Below, piece after piece: positions 36,729 to 51,300 of a DNA stretch of 64,000 bases (its first letter is position 1; the number at the start of each line of letters is the position of its first letter). Position numbers and translations under genes: made by a program. Below the pieces are notes generated by a model. It worked only from the letters and a program-made list of their open reading frames with translations. It did no database searches and was not told the origin of the DNA. The stretch covers positions 92,958 to 156,957 of the forward strand of contig NW_027526673.1 in NCBI RefSeq assembly GCF_052857255.1, read 5' to 3'. This stretch comes from Amblyomma americanum (lineage: Eukaryota; Arthropoda; Arachnida; Ixodida; Ixodidae).

Positions 36729-36984
36729 TACCAAAACGAGCTATATCTGAACACATCGGTTTTACAAGTATCCACGTAATACGCGTCAAAACTTTTCCTT
36801 ATAACTGCGCGAAAAGCATGTATTCGTGCTTAAAACAACGAAACAAGCTGTTTTATACCAAAACGAGCTATATCTGAACACATCGGTTTTACAAGTATCC
36901 ACGTAATACGCGTCAAAACTTTTTCTCTTATAACTGCGCGAAAAGCATGTATTCGTGCTTAAAACAACGCAACAAGCTGTTTTA
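36729..36984. repeat. Adjacent pair of like monomers with GTATCCACGTAATACG
   Basis: Two consecutive TTATACCAAAACG-class monomers (36729-36855 and 36856-36984) share the rare GTAATACG variant. Elsewhere I saw this variant only near 47168. The pair looks like a local one-monomer duplication. Confidence 0.7.
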
Positions 36985-38700
36985 GACCGAGATGAGCTAA
37001 ATCTGAACACATCGGTTTTACAAGTGTCCACATGATACTCGTCAAAACTTTTTCTCTTATAACTGCGCGAAAAGCATGTATTCGTGCTTAAAACAACGAA
37101 ACAAGCTGTTTTAGACCGAGATGAGCTAAATCTGAACACATCGGTTTTACAAGTGTCCCTCTAATACGCGTCAAAACTTTTCTATAACTGCGCGAAAAGC
37201 ATGTATTCGTGCTTAAAACAACGAAACAAGCTGCTTTATACCAAAACGAGCTATATCTGAACACATCGGTTTTACAAGTATCCACGTGATACGCGTCAAC
37301 TTTTTCTTTTATAACTGCGCGAAAAGCATGTACTCGTGCTTAATACAACGAAACAAGCTGTTTTAGACCGAAACGAGCTAAATCTGAACGCATAGGTTTT
37401 ACAAGTGTCCCTGTGACACGCGTCAAAACTTTTTCTCTCATAACTGCGTGAAAAGCATGTATAATACAACGAAACAAGCTGTTTTAGACCGAAACGAGCT
37501 AAATCTGAACACATCGGTTTTACAAGTGCCCATGTGATAAGCGTCAAAATTTTTTCTCTTATAACTGCGCGAAAAGCATGTATTCCTGCTTAATCCAACG
37601 AAACAAGCTGTTTTAGACCGAAACGAGGTAAATCTGAACACATCGGTTTTACAAGTGTCCTTGTGACACGCGTCAGAACCTTTTCTCTTATAACTGCGCG
37701 AAAAGCATGTATTCGTGATTAATCCAACGAAACAAGCTGTTTTAGACCGAAACGAGCTAAATCACAACACATTGGATTTACGAGTGTTCCTCTGATACGC
37801 GTCAAAACTTTTTCTCTTATAACTTCGCGAAAAGCATGTATTCGTGCTTAATACAACGAAACAAGCTGTTTTAGACCAAAAGGAGCTAGATCTGAACATA
37901 TCGGTTTTACAAATGTGCATGTCATAGGCGTCAAAACGTTTTCTCTTATAACAGCGCAAAAAGCATGTATTCGTGCTTAATACAACGAAACAAGCTGTTT
38001 TGGACTGAAACGAGCTAAATCACAACACATCGGTTTTACAAGTCTCTCTAATACGCGTCAAAACTTTTTCTTCTATAACTGCGCGAAAAGCATGTATTCG
38101 TGCTGAAAACAACAAAACAAGCTGTTTTAGACCGAAACGAGCTAAATCACAACACATTGGTTTTACGAGTGTTCCTCTGATACGCGTCAAAACTTTTTCT
38201 CTTATAACTGCGCGAAAAGCATGTATTCGTGCTTAATACAACGAAACAAGCTGTTTTAGACCGAAACGAGCTAAATCACAACACATCGGTTTTACGTCTC
38301 CCTAATACGCGTCAAAACGTTTTCTTCTATAACTGCGCGAAAAGCATGTATTCGTGCTTAAAAAAACAAAACAAGCTGTTTTAGACCGAAACGAGCTAAA
38401 TCACAACACATTGGTTTTACGAGTGTTCCTCTGATACGCGTCAAAACGTTTTCTCATAACTGCGCGAAAAGCATGTATTCGTGCTTAATACAACGAAACA
38501 AGCTGTTTTAGACCGAAACGAGCTAAATCACAACACATCGGTTTTACAAGTTTTCCTCTGACGCGTCAAAACTTTTTTTCTTATAACTGCGCGAAAAGCA
38601 TGTATTCGTGCTTAATCCAACGAAACAAGCTGTTTTAGACCGAAACGAGCTAAATCTGAACACATCGGTTTTACAAGTGTCCCTGTGACACGCGTCTAAT

Positions 38701-38958
38701 CTTTTTCTCTTATAACTGCGCGAAAAGCATGTATTCTTGCTTAACACAACCAAACAAGCTGTTTTATACCAAAACGAGCTATATCTGAACACATCGGTTT
38801 TACAAGTATCCACGTGATACGCGTCAAAACTTTTTCTCTTATAACTGCGCGAAAAGCATGTATTCTTGCTTAACACAACCAAACAAGCTGTTTTATACCA
38901 AAACGAGCTATATCTGAACACATCGGTTTTACAAGTATCCACGTGATACGCGTCAAAA
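38701..38958. repeat. Exact single-monomer tandem duplication (2 x 129 bp)
   Basis: Bases 38701-38829 and 38830-38958 read identically, including the rare ACACAACCAAACAAGC variant. Apart from this, neighbouring monomers in the array nearly always belong to different classes. This is the clearest case here of recent unequal exchange with a one-monomer slip. Confidence 0.92.
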
Positions 38959-39151
38959 CTTTTTCTCTTATAACTGCGCGAAAAGCATGTATTCGTGCTT
39001 AATACAACGAAACAAGCTGTTTTAGACCGAAACGAGCTAAATCACAACACATCGGTTTTACAAGTCTCTCTAATACGCGTCAAAACTTTTTCTTCTATAA
39101 CTGCGCGAAAAGCATGTATTCGTGCTTAAAACAACGAAACAAGCTGTTTTA

Positions 39152-39258
39152 GACCGAAACGAGCTAAATCACAACACATCGGTTTTACAAGTCTCTAATA
39201 CGCGTCAAAACTTTTCCTTCTATAACTGCGCGAAAAAACAACGAAACAAGCTGTTTTA
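39152..39258. repeat. 107-bp monomer with 18-bp internal deletion
   Basis: GCGCGAAAAAACAACG replaces the normal GCGCGAAAAGCATG... through ...GCTTAAAACAACG. Eighteen bases between two A-runs are lost. The same deletion is seen at about 40093, 54461 and 61427, in similar class contexts. It is therefore a single old event carried along by duplication. Confidence 0.85.
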
Positions 39259-41021
39259 TGCCAAAACGAGCTATATCTGAACACATCGGTTTTACAAGTA
39301 TCCACGTGATACGCGTCAAAACTTTTTCTCTTATAACTGCGCGAAAAGCATGTATTCGTGCTTAATACAACTAAACAAGCTGTTTTAGACCGAAACGAGG
39401 TAAATCACAACACATCGGTTTTACAAGTCTCCCTAATACGCGTCAAAACTTTTTCTCATATAACTGCGCGAAAAGCATGTATTCGTGCTTAAAACAACGA
39501 AACAAGCTGTTTTATACCGAAACGAGCTAAATCACAACACATCGGTTTTACAAGTATCCACGTGATACGCGTCAACTTTTTCTCTAACTGCGCGAAAAGC
39601 ATGTATTCGTGCTTAATACAACGAAACAAGTTGTTTTAGACCGAAACGAGCTAAATCTGAACGCATAGGTTTTACAAGTGTCCCTGTGACACGAGTCAAA
39701 ACTTTTTCTCTCATAACTGCGTGAAAAGCATGTATAATACAACGCAACAAGCTGTTTTAGACCGAAACGAGCTAAATCTGAGCACATCGGTTTTAAAAGC
39801 GTCCATGTGAAACGCGTCAAAACTTTTTCTCTTATAACTGCGCAAAAAGATTGTATTCGTGCTTAATACAACGAAACAAGCTGTTTTAGACCGAAACGAG
39901 CTAAATCACAACACATCGGTTTTACAAGTCTCTCTAATACGCGTCAAAACTTTTTCTTCTATAACTGCGCGAAAAGCATGTATTCGTGCTTAAAACAACG
40001 AAACAAGCTGTTTTAGACCGAAACGAGCTAAATCACAACACATCGGTTTTACAAGTCTCTAATACGCGTCAAAACTTTTCCTTCTATAACTGCGCGAAAA
40101 AACAACGAAACAAGCTGTTTTATACCAAAACGAGCTATATCTGAACACATCGGTTTTACAAGTATCCACGTGATACGCGTCAAAACTTTTTCTCTCATAA
40201 CTGCGTGAAAAGCATGTATTCTTGCTTAACACAACGAAACAAGCTGTTTTAGACCAAAACGAGCTAAATCACTACACATCGGTTTTACAAGTCTCCCTAA
40301 TACGCGTGAAAACGTTTTCTTCTATAACTGCGCGAAAAGCATGTATTCGTGCTTAAAAAAACAAAACAAGCTGTTTTAGACCGAAACGAGCTAAATCACA
40401 ACACATCGGTTTTACGTCTCTCTAATACGCGTCAAAACTTTTTCTTCTATAACAGCGCGAAAAGCATGTATTCGTGCTTAAAACAACGAAACAAGCTGTT
40501 TTAGACCACAACGAGCTAAATCACAACACATCGGTTTTACAAGTGTCTAATACGCGTCAAAACTTTTCCTTATAACTGCGCGAAAAGCATGTATTCGTGC
40601 TTAAAACAACGAAACAAGCTGTTTTATACCAAAACGAGCTATATCTGAACACATCGGTTTTACAAGTATCCACGTGATACGCGTCAAAACTTTTTCTCTT
40701 ATAACAGCGCGAAAAGCATGTATTCGTGCTTAATCCAACGAAACAAGCTGTTTTAGACCGAAACGAGCTAAATCTGAACACATCGGTTTTACAAGTGTCC
40801 CTGTGACACGCGTCAAAACGTTTTCTCTTATAACAGCGCGAAAAGCATGTATTCTTGCTTAATACAACGAAACAAGCTGTTTTAGACCGCAACGAGCTAA
40901 ATCACAACACATCGGTTTTACAAGTTTTCCTCTGATACGCGTCAAAACTTTTTCTCTTATAACTGCGCGAAAAGCATGTATTCGTGCTTAATACAACGAA
41001 ACAAGCTGTTTTAGACCGAAA

Positions 41022-41469
41022 CGAGCTATATCTGAACACATCGGTTTTACAAGTATCCACTTGATACGCGTCAAAAGTTTTTCTCTTAAAACTGCGCGAA
41101 AAGCATGTATTCGTGCTTAATCCAACGAAACAAGCTGTTTTAGACCGAAACGAGGTAAATCACAACACATCGGTTTTACAAGTTTTCCTCTGATAAGCGT
41201 CAAAACTTTTTCTTCTATAACTGCGCGAAAAGCATGTATTCGTGCTTAAAACAACGAAACAAGCTGTTTTATACAAAACGAGCTATATCTGAACACATCG
41301 GTTTTACAAGTATCCACTTGATACGCGTCAAAAGTTTTTCTCTTAAAACTGCGCGAAAAGCATGTATTCGTGCTTAATCCAACGAAACAAGCTGTTTTAG
41401 ACCGAAACAAGGTAAATCACAACACATCGGTTTTACAAGTTTTCCTCTGATAAGCGTCAAAACTTTTTC
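41022..41469. repeat. Two-monomer local duplication (257-bp period)
   Basis: The stretch 41022-41212 recurs at 41279-41469, including the rare variant GTATCCACTTGATACG (41051 and 41308) and CTCTGATAAGCG (41190 and 41447). This is a short dimeric exchange separate from the kilobase-scale HORs. Confidence 0.75.
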
Positions 41470-44400
41470 TCTTATAACTGCGCGAAAAGCATGTATTCGT
41501 GCTTAATACAACGAAACAAGCTGTTTTAGACCGAAACGAGCTAAATCACAACACATCGGTTTTACAAGTTTTCCTCTGATACGCGTCAAAACTTTTTCTC
41601 TTATAACTGCGCGAAAAGCATGTATTCGTGCTTAATACAATGAAACAAGCTGTTTTAGACCGAAACGAGCTAAATCACAACACATCGGTTTTACATCTCT
41701 CTAATACGCGTCAAAACGTTTTCTTCTATAACTGCGCGAAAAGCATGTATTCGTGCTTAAAACATCGAAACAAGCGGTTTTAGACCGAAACGAGCTAAAT
41801 CACAACACATCGGTTTTACGTCTCTCTAATACGCGTCAAAACTTTTTCTTCTATACTGCGCGAAAAGCATGTATTCGTGCTTAAAACAACGAAACAAGCT
41901 GTTTTAGACCGAAACGAGCTAAATCACAACACATCGGTTTTACAAGTCTCTAATACGCGTCAAAACTTTTCCTTATAACTGCGCAAAAAGATTGTATTCG
42001 TGCTTAATACAACGAAACAAGCTGTTTTAGACCAAAACGAACTAGATCTGAACACATCGGTTTTACAAGTGCCCATGTGATAAGCGTCAAAACTTTTTTC
42101 TCTTATAACTGCGCGAAAAGCATGTATTCGTGCTTAATACAACGAAACAAGCTGTTTTAGACCGAAACGAGCTAAATCTGAACACATCGGTTTTACAAGT
42201 GTCCCTGTGACACGCGTCAAAACTTTTTCTCTCATAACTGCGTGAAAAGCATGTATTCTTGCTTAACACAACGAAACAAGCTGTTTTAGACCAAAACGAG
42301 CTAAATCACAACACATCGGTTTTACAAGTCTCCCTAATACGCGTGAAAACGTTTTCTTCTATAACTGCGCGAAAAGCATGTATTCTTGCTTAAAAAAACA
42401 AAACAAGCTCTTTTAGACCGAAACGAGCTAAATCACAACACATCGGTTTTACGTCTCTCTAATACGCGTCAAAACTTTTTCTTCTATAACTGCGCGAAAA
42501 GCATGTATTCGTGCTTAAAACAACGAAACAAGCTGTTTTAGACCACAACGAGCTAAATCACAACACATCGGTTTTACAAGTCTCTAATACGCGTCAAAAC
42601 TTTTCCTTATAACTGCGCGAAAAGCATGTATTCGTGCTTAAAACAACGAAACAAGCTGTTTTATACCAAAACGAGCTATATCTGAGCACATCGGTTTTAC
42701 AAGTATCCACGTGATACGCGTCAAAACTTTTTCTCTTATAACTGCGCGAAAAGCATGTACTCGTGCTTAATCTAACGAAACAAGCTATTTTAGACCGAAA
42801 CGAGCTAAATCTGAACACATCGGTTTTACAAGTGTCCCTGTGACACGCGTCAAATCTTTTTCTCTTATATTAGCGCGAAAATCATGTATTCTTGCTTAAC
42901 ACAACGAAACAAGCTGTTTTGGACCGAAACGAGCTAAATCTGAACACATCGGTTTTACAAGTGTCCCTGTGACACGCGTCAAAACGTTTTCTCTTATAAC
43001 AGCGCGAAAAGCATGTATTCTTGCTTAAAACAACGAAACAAGCTGTTTTAGACCGAAACCAGCTAAATCTGAACGCATAGGTTTTACAAGTGTCCCTGTG
43101 ACACGCGTCAAAACTTTTTCTCTCATAACTGCGTGAAAAGCATGTATAATACAACGAAACAAGCTGTTTTAGACCGAAACGAGCTAAATCTGAACACATC
43201 GGTTTTACAAGTGTCCCTGTGACACGCGTCAAAACGTTTTCTCTTATAACTGCGCGAAAAGATTGTATTCGTGCTTAATACAACGAAACAAGCTGTTTTA
43301 GACCAAAACGAGCTAGATCTGAACACATCGGTTTTACAAGTGCCCATGTGATAAGCGTCAAAACTTTTTTCTTTTATAACTAGGCGAAAAGCATGTATTC
43401 CTGCTTAATCCAACGAAACAAGCTGTTTTAGACCGAAACCAGGTAAATCTGAACACATCGGTTTTACAAGTGTCCTTGTGACACGCGTCAAAACTTTTTC
43501 TCTTATAACTGCGTGAAAAGCATGTATTCGTGATTAATCCAACGAAACAAGCTGTTTTAGACCGAAACGAGCTAAATCACATCATATTGGATTTACGAGT
43601 GTTCCTCTGATACGCGTCAAAACTTTTTCTCTTATAACTGCGCGAAAAGCATATATAGGTGCTTAATACAACGAAACAAGCTGTTTTAGACCGAAACGAG
43701 CTAAATCACAAAACATCGGTTTTACGTTTTCCTCTGATACGCGTCAAAACTTTTTCTCTTATAACTTCGCGAAAAGCATGTATTCGTGCTTAATACAACG
43801 AAACAAGCTGTTTTAGACCAAAACGAGCTAGATCTGAACATATCGGTTTTACAAGTGTGCATGTGATAGGCGTCAAAACGTTTTCTCTTATAACTACGCA
43901 AAAAGCATGTATTCGTGCTTAATACAACGACACAAGCTGTTTTGGACTGAAACGAGCTAAATCACAACACATCGGTTTTACAAGTCTCTCTAATAAGCGT
44001 CAAAACTTTTTCTTCTATAACTGCGCGAAAAGCATGTATTCGTGCTTAAAACAACGAAACAAGCTGTTTTAGACCGAAACGAGCTAAATCACAACACATC
44101 GGTTTTACAAGTCTCTAATACGCGTCAAAACATTTCCTTCTATAACTGCGCGAAAAGCATGTATTCGTGCTTAAAACAACGAAACAAGCTGTTTTATACA
44201 AAACGAGCTATATCTGAACACATCGGTTTTACAAGTGTCCACGTGATACGCGTCAAAAGTTTTTCTCTTAAAACTGCGCGAAAAGCATGTATTCGTGCTT
44301 AATCCAACGAAACAAGCTGTTTTAGACCGAAACGAGGTAAATCACAACACATCGGTTTTACAAGTTTTCCTCTGATACGCGTCAAAACTTTTTCTCTTAT

Positions 44401-44669
44401 AACTGCGCGAAAAGCATGTATTCGTGCTTAATACAACGAAACAAGCTGTTTTAGACCGAAACGAGCTAAATCACAACACATCGGTTTTACAAGTTTTCCT
44501 CTGATACGCGTCAAAACTTTTTCTCTTATAACTGCGCGAAAAGCATGTATTCGTGCTTAATACAACGAAACAAGCTGTTTTAGACCGAAACGAGCTAAAT
44601 CACAACACATCGGTTTTACATCTCTCTAATACGCGTCAAAACGTTTTCTTCTATAACTGCGCGAAAAGC

Positions 44670-47600
44670 ATGTGTTCGTGCTTAAAACATCGAAACAAGC
44701 GGTTTTAACCGAAACGAGCTAAATCACAACACATCGGTTTTACGTCTCTCTAATACGCGTCAAAACTTTTTCTTCTATAACTGCGCGAAAAGCATGTATT
44801 CGTGCTTAAAACAACGAAACAACCTGTTTTAGACCGAAACGAGCTAAATCACAACACATTGGTTTTACAAGTCTCTAATACGCGTCAAAACTTTTCCTTA
44901 TAACAGCGCGAAAAGCATGTATTCGTGCTTAAAACAACGAAACAAGCTGTTTTATACCAAAACGAGCTAAACCTGAACACATCGGTTTTACAAGTGTCCC
45001 TGTGACACGCGTCAAAACGTTTTCTCTTATAACAGCGCGAAAAGCATGTATTCTTGCTTAATACAACGAAAAAAGCTGTTTTAGACCGAAACGAGCTAAA
45101 TCACAACACATCGGTTTTACAAGTCTCCCTAATACGCGTCAAAACGTTTTCTTTCTATAACTGCGCGAAAAGCATGTATTCGTGCTTAAAACAACGAAAC
45201 AAGCTGTTTTAGACCGAGATGAGCTAAATCTGAACACATCGGTTTTACAAGTGTCCACATGATACTCGTCAAAACTTTTTCTCTTATAGCTGCGCGAAAA
45301 GCATGTATTCGTGCTTAAAACAACGAAACAAGTTGTTTTAGTCCGAAACGAGCTAAATCACAACACATCGGTTTTACAAGTGTTCCTCTGATACGCGTCA
45401 AAACTTTTTCTCTTATAACTGCGCGAAAAGCATGTATTCGTGCTTAAAACAACGAAACAAGCTGTTTTAGACCGAGATGAGCTAAATCTGAACACATAGG
45501 TTTTACAAGTGTCCCTCTAATACGCGTCAAAACTTTTTCTTCTATAACTGCGCGAAAAGCATGTATTCGTGCTTAAAACAACGAAACAAGCTGTTTTATA
45601 CCAAAACGAGCTATATCTGAACACATCGGTTTTACAAGTATCCACGTGATACGCGTCAACTTTTTCTCTTATAACTGCGCGAAAAGCATGTATTCGTGCT
45701 TAATACAACGAAACAAGCTGTTTTAGACCGAAACGAGCTAAATCTGAACGCATAGGTTTTACAAGTGTCCCTGTGACACGCGTCAAAACTTTTTCTCTCA
45801 TAACTGCGTGAAAAGCATGTATATTACAACGAAACAAGCTGTTTTAGACCGAAACGAGCTATATCTGAACACATCGGTTTTAAAAGCGTCCATGTGAAAC
45901 GCGTCAAAACTTTTTCTCTTATAACTGCGCGAAAAGATTGTATTCGTGCTTAATACAACGAAACAAGCTGTTTTAGACCAAAACGAGCTAGATCTGAACA
46001 CATCGGTTTTACAAGTGCCCATGTGATAAGCGTCAAAATTTTTTTCTCTTATAACTGCGCGAAAAGCATGTATTCCTGCTTAATCCAACGAAACAAGCTG
46101 TTTTAGACCGAAACGAGGTAAATCTGAACACATCGGTTTTACAAGTGTCCTTGTGACACGCGTCAAAACCTTTTGTCTTATAACTGCTCGAAAAGCATGT
46201 ATTCGTGCTTAATCCAACGGAACAAGCTGTTTTAGACCGAAACGAGCTAAATCACAACACATCGGTTTTACAAGTGTGCATGTGATAGGCGTCAAAACGT
46301 TTTCTCTTATAACTGCGCAAAAAGCATGTATTCGTGCTTAATACAACGAAACAAGCTGTTTTGGATTGAAACCAGCTAAATCACAACACATCGGTTTTAC
46401 AAGTCTCTCTAATACGCGTCAAAACTTTTTCTTCTATAACTGCGCGAAAAGCATGTATTCGTGCTTAAAACAACAAAACAAGCTGTTTTAGACCGAAGCG
46501 AGCTAAATCACAACACATCGGTTTTACAAGTCTCTAATACGCGTCAAAACATCTCCTTCTATAACTGCGCGAAAAGCATGTATTGGTTCTTAATGCAACG
46601 AAACAAGCTGTTTTAGACCGAAACGAGGTAAATCACAACACATCGGTTTTACAAGTTTTCCTCTGATACGCGTCAAAACTTTTTCTCTTATAACTGCGCG
46701 AAAAGCATGTATTCGTGCTTAATACAACGAAACAAGCTGTTTTAGACCGAAACGAGCTAAATCACAACACATCGGTTTTTACAAGTCTCCCTAATACGCG
46801 TCAAAACGTTTTCTTCTATTACTGCGCGAAAAGCATGTATTCGTGCTTAAAACATCGAAACAAGCGGTTTTAGACCGAAACGAGCTAAATCACAACACAT
46901 CGGTTTTACGTCTCTCTAATAGGCGTCAAAACTTTTTCTTCTATAACTGCGCGAAAAGCATGTATTCTTGCTTAAAACAACGAAACAAGCTGTTTTAGAC
47001 CGAAACGAGCTAAATCACAACACATCGGTTTTACAAGTCTCTAATACGCGTCAAAACTTTTCCTTATAACTGCGCGAAAAGCATGTATTCGTGCTTAAAA
47101 CAACGAAACAAGCTGTTTTTTACCAAAACGAGCTATATCTGAACACATCGGTTTTACAAGTATCCACGTAATACGCGTCAAAACTTTTTCTCTTATAACT
47201 GCGCGAAAAGCATGAATTCTTGCTTAATCCAACGAAACAAGCTGTTTTAGACCGAAACGAGCTAAATCTGAACACATCGGTTTTACAAGTGTCCCTGTGA
47301 CACGCGTCAAAACGTTTTCTCTTATAACAGCGCGAAAAGCATGTATTCTTGCTTAATACAACGAAAGAAGCTGTTTTAGACCGAAACGAGCTAAATCACA
47401 ACACATCGGTTTCACAAGTCTCCCTAATACGCGTCAAAACGTTTTCTTCTATAACTGCGCGAAAAGCATGTATTCGTGCTTAAAACAACGCAACAAGCTG
47501 TTTTAGACCGAGATGAGCTAAATCTGAACACATCGGTTTTACAAGTGTCCACATGATACTCGTCATAACTTTTTGTCTTATAACTGCGCGAAAAGCATGT

Positions 47601-48361
47601 ATTCGTGCTTAAAACAACGAAACAAGCTGTTTTAGACCGAGATGAGCTAAATCTGAACACATCGGTTTTACAAGTGTCCCTCTAATACGCGTCAAAACTT
47701 TTTCTTCTATAACTGCGCGAAAAGCATGTATTCGTGCTTAAAACAACGAAACAAGCTGCTTTATACCAAAACGAGCTATATCTGAACACATCGGTTTTAC
47801 AAGTATCCACGTGATACGCGTCAACTTTTTCTTTTATAACTGCGCGAAAAGCATGTATTCGTGCTTAATACAACGAAACAAGCTGTTTTAGACCGAAACG
47901 AGCTAAATCTGAACGCATAGGTTTTACAAGTGTCCCTGTGACACGCGTCAAAACTTTTTCTCTCATAACTGCGTGAAAAGCATGTATAATACAACGAAAC
48001 AAGCTGTTTTAGACCGAAACGAGCTAAATCTGAACACATCGGTTCTAAAAGCGTCCATGTGAAACGCGTCAAAACTTTTTCTCTTATAACTGCGCGAAAA
48101 GATTGTATTCGTGCTTAATACAACGAAACAAGCTGTTTTAGACCAAAACGAGCTAGATCTGAACACATCGGTTTTACAAGTGCCCATGTGATAAGCGTCA
48201 AAATTTTTTTCTCTTATAACTGCGCGAAAAGCATGTATTCCTGCTTAATCCAACGAAACAAGCTGTTTTAGACCGAGACGAGGTAAATCTGAACACATCG
48301 GTTTTACAAGTGTCCTTGTGACACGCGTCAGAACCTTTTCTCTTATAACTGCGCGAAAAGC
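44670..48361. repeat. ~3.7-kb tandem HOR, copy 1
   Basis: This block matches the next segment at an offset of 3,692 bp (44881/48573, 45816/49508). The offset grows to about 3,819 near 46271/50090 and to 3,947 by 47424/51371, because copy 2 has two extra monomers. Shared rare variants are CTAAACCTGAACAC, GTATATTACAACG, TTTTGGATTGAAACCAGC and CAAAACATCTCC. Confidence 0.85.
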
Positions 48362-51300
48362 ATGTATTCGTGCTTAAAACATCGAAACAAGCGGTTTTAG
48401 ACCGAAACGAGCTAAATCACAACACATCGGTTTTACGTCTCTCTAATACGCGTCAAAACTTTTTCTTCTATAACTGCGCGAAAAGCATGTATTCGTGCTT
48501 AAAACAACGAAACAACCTGTTTTAGACCGAAACGAGCTAAATCACAACACATCGGTTTTACAAGTCTCTAATACGCGTCAAAACTTTTCCTTATAACAGC
48601 GCGAAAAGCATGTATTCGTGCTTAAAACAACGAAACAAGCTGTTTTATACCAAAACGAGCTAAACCTGAACACATCGGTTTTACAAGTGTCCCTGTGACA
48701 CGCGTCAAAACGTTTTCTCTTATAACAGCGCGAAAAGCATGTATTCTTGCTTAATACAACGAAAAAAGCTGTTTTAGACCGAAACGAGCTAAATCACAAC
48801 ACATCGGTTTTACAAGTCTCCCTAATACGCGTCAAAACGTTTTCTTCTATAACTGCGCGAAAAGCATGTATTCGTGCTTAAAACAACGAAACAAGCTGTT
48901 TTAAACCGAGATGAGCTAAATCTGATCACATCGGTTTTACAAGTGTCCACATGATACTCGTCAAAACTTTTTCTCTTATAGCTGCGCGAAAAGCATGTAT
49001 TCGTGCTTAAAACAACGAAACAAGTTGTTTTAGTCCGAAACGAGCTAAATCACAACACATCGGTTTTACAAGTGTTCCTCTGATACGCGTCAAAACTTTT
49101 TCTCTTATAACTGCGCGAAAAGCATGTATTCGTGCTTAAAACAACGAAACAAGCTGTTTTAGACCGAGATGAGCTAAATCTGAACACATAGGTTTTACAA
49201 GTGTCCCTCTAATACGCGTCAAAACTTTTTCTTCTATAACTGCGCGAAAAGCATGTATTCGTGCTTAAAACAACGAAACAAGCTGTTTTATACCAAAACG
49301 AGCTATATCTGAACACATCGGTTTTACAAGTATCCACGTGATACGCGTCAACTTTTTCTCTTATAACTGCGCGAAAAGCATGTATTCGTGCTTAATACAA
49401 CGAAACAAGCTGTTTTAGACCGAAACGAGCTAAATCTGAACGCATAGGTTTTACAAGTGCCCCTGTGACACGCGTCAAAACTTTTTCTCTCATAACTGCG
49501 TGAAAAGCATGTATATTACAACGAAACAAGCTGTTTTAGACCGAAACGAGCTATATCTGAACACATCGGTTTTAAAAGCGTCCATGTGAAACGCGTCAAA
49601 ACTTTTTCTCTTATAACTGCGCGAAAAGATTGTATTCGTGCTTAATACAACGAAACAAGCTGTTTTAGACCAAAACGAGCTAGATCTGAACACATCGGTT
49701 TTACAAGTGCCCATGTGATAAGCGTCAAAATTTTTTTCTCTTATAACTGCGCGAAAAGCATGTATTCCTGCTTAATCCAACGAAACAAGCTGTTTTAGAC
49801 CGAAACGAGGTAAATCTGAACACATCGGTTTTACAAGTGTCCTTGTGACACGCGTCAAAACCTTTTGTCTTATAACTGCTCGAAAAGCATGTATTCGTGC
49901 TTAATCCAACGGAACAAGCTGTTTTAGACCGAAACGAGCTAAATCACAACACATCGGTTTTACAAGTTTTCCTCTGACGCGTCAAAACTTTTTCTCTTAT
50001 AACTTCGCGAAAAGCATGTATTCGTGCTTAATACAACGAAACAAGCTGTTTTAGACCAAAACGAGCTAGATCTGAACATATCGGTTTTACAAGTGTGCAT
50101 GTGATAGGCGTCAAAACGTTTTCTCTTATAACTGCGCAAAAAGCATGTATTCGTGCTTAATACAACGAAACAAGCTGTTTTGGATTGAAACCAGCTAAAT
50201 CACAACACATCGGTTTTACAAGTCTCTCTAATACGCGTCAAAACTTTTTCTTCTATAACTGCGCGAAAAGCATGTATTCGTGCTTAAAACAACGAAACAA
50301 GCTGTTTTAGACCGAAGCGAGCTAAATCACAACACATCGGTTTTACAAGTCTCTAATACGCGTCAAAACATCTCCTTCTATAACTGCGCGAAAAGCATGT
50401 ATTGGTGCTTAATGCAACGAAACAAGCTGTTTTAGACCGAAACGAGGTAAATCACAACACATCGGTTTTACAAGTTTTCCTCTGATACGCGTCAAAACTT
50501 TTTCTCTTATAACTGCGCGAAAAGCATGTATTCGTGCTTAATACAACGAAACAAGCTGTTTTAGACCGAAACGAGCTAAATCACAACACATCGGTTTTAC
50601 AAGTCTCCCTAATACGCGTCAAAACGTTTTCTTCTATTACTGCGCGAAAAGCATGTATTCGTGCTTAAAACATCGAAACAAGCGGTTTTAGACCGAAACG
50701 AGCTAAATCACAACACATCGGTTTTACGTCTCTCTAATACGCGTCAAAACTTTTTCTTCTATAACTGCGCGAAAAGCATGTATTCTTGCTTAAAACAACG
50801 AAACAAGCTGTTTTAGATCGAAACGAGCTAAATCACAACACATCGGTTTTACAAGTCTCTAATACGCGTCAAAACTTTTCCTTATAACTGCGCGAAAAGC
50901 ATGTATTCGTGCTTAAAACAACGAAACTAGCTGTTTTAGACCGAGATGAGCTAAATCTGAACACATCGGTTTTACAAGTGTCCACATGATACTCGTCAAA
51001 ACTTTTTCTCTTATAGCTGCGCGAAAAGCATGTATTCGTGCTTAAAACAACGAAACAAGTTGTTTTAGTCCGAAACGAGCTAAATCTGAACACATCGGTT
51101 TTACAAGTGTCCCTGTGACACGCGTCAAAACTTTTTCTCTTATAACAGCACGAAAATCATGTATTCTTGCTTAACACAACGAAACAAGCTGTTTTAGACC
51201 GAAACGACCTAAATCTGAACACATCGGTTTTACAAGTGTCCCTGTGACACGCGTCAAAACGTTTTCTCTTATAACAGCGCGAAAAGCATGTATTCTTGCT

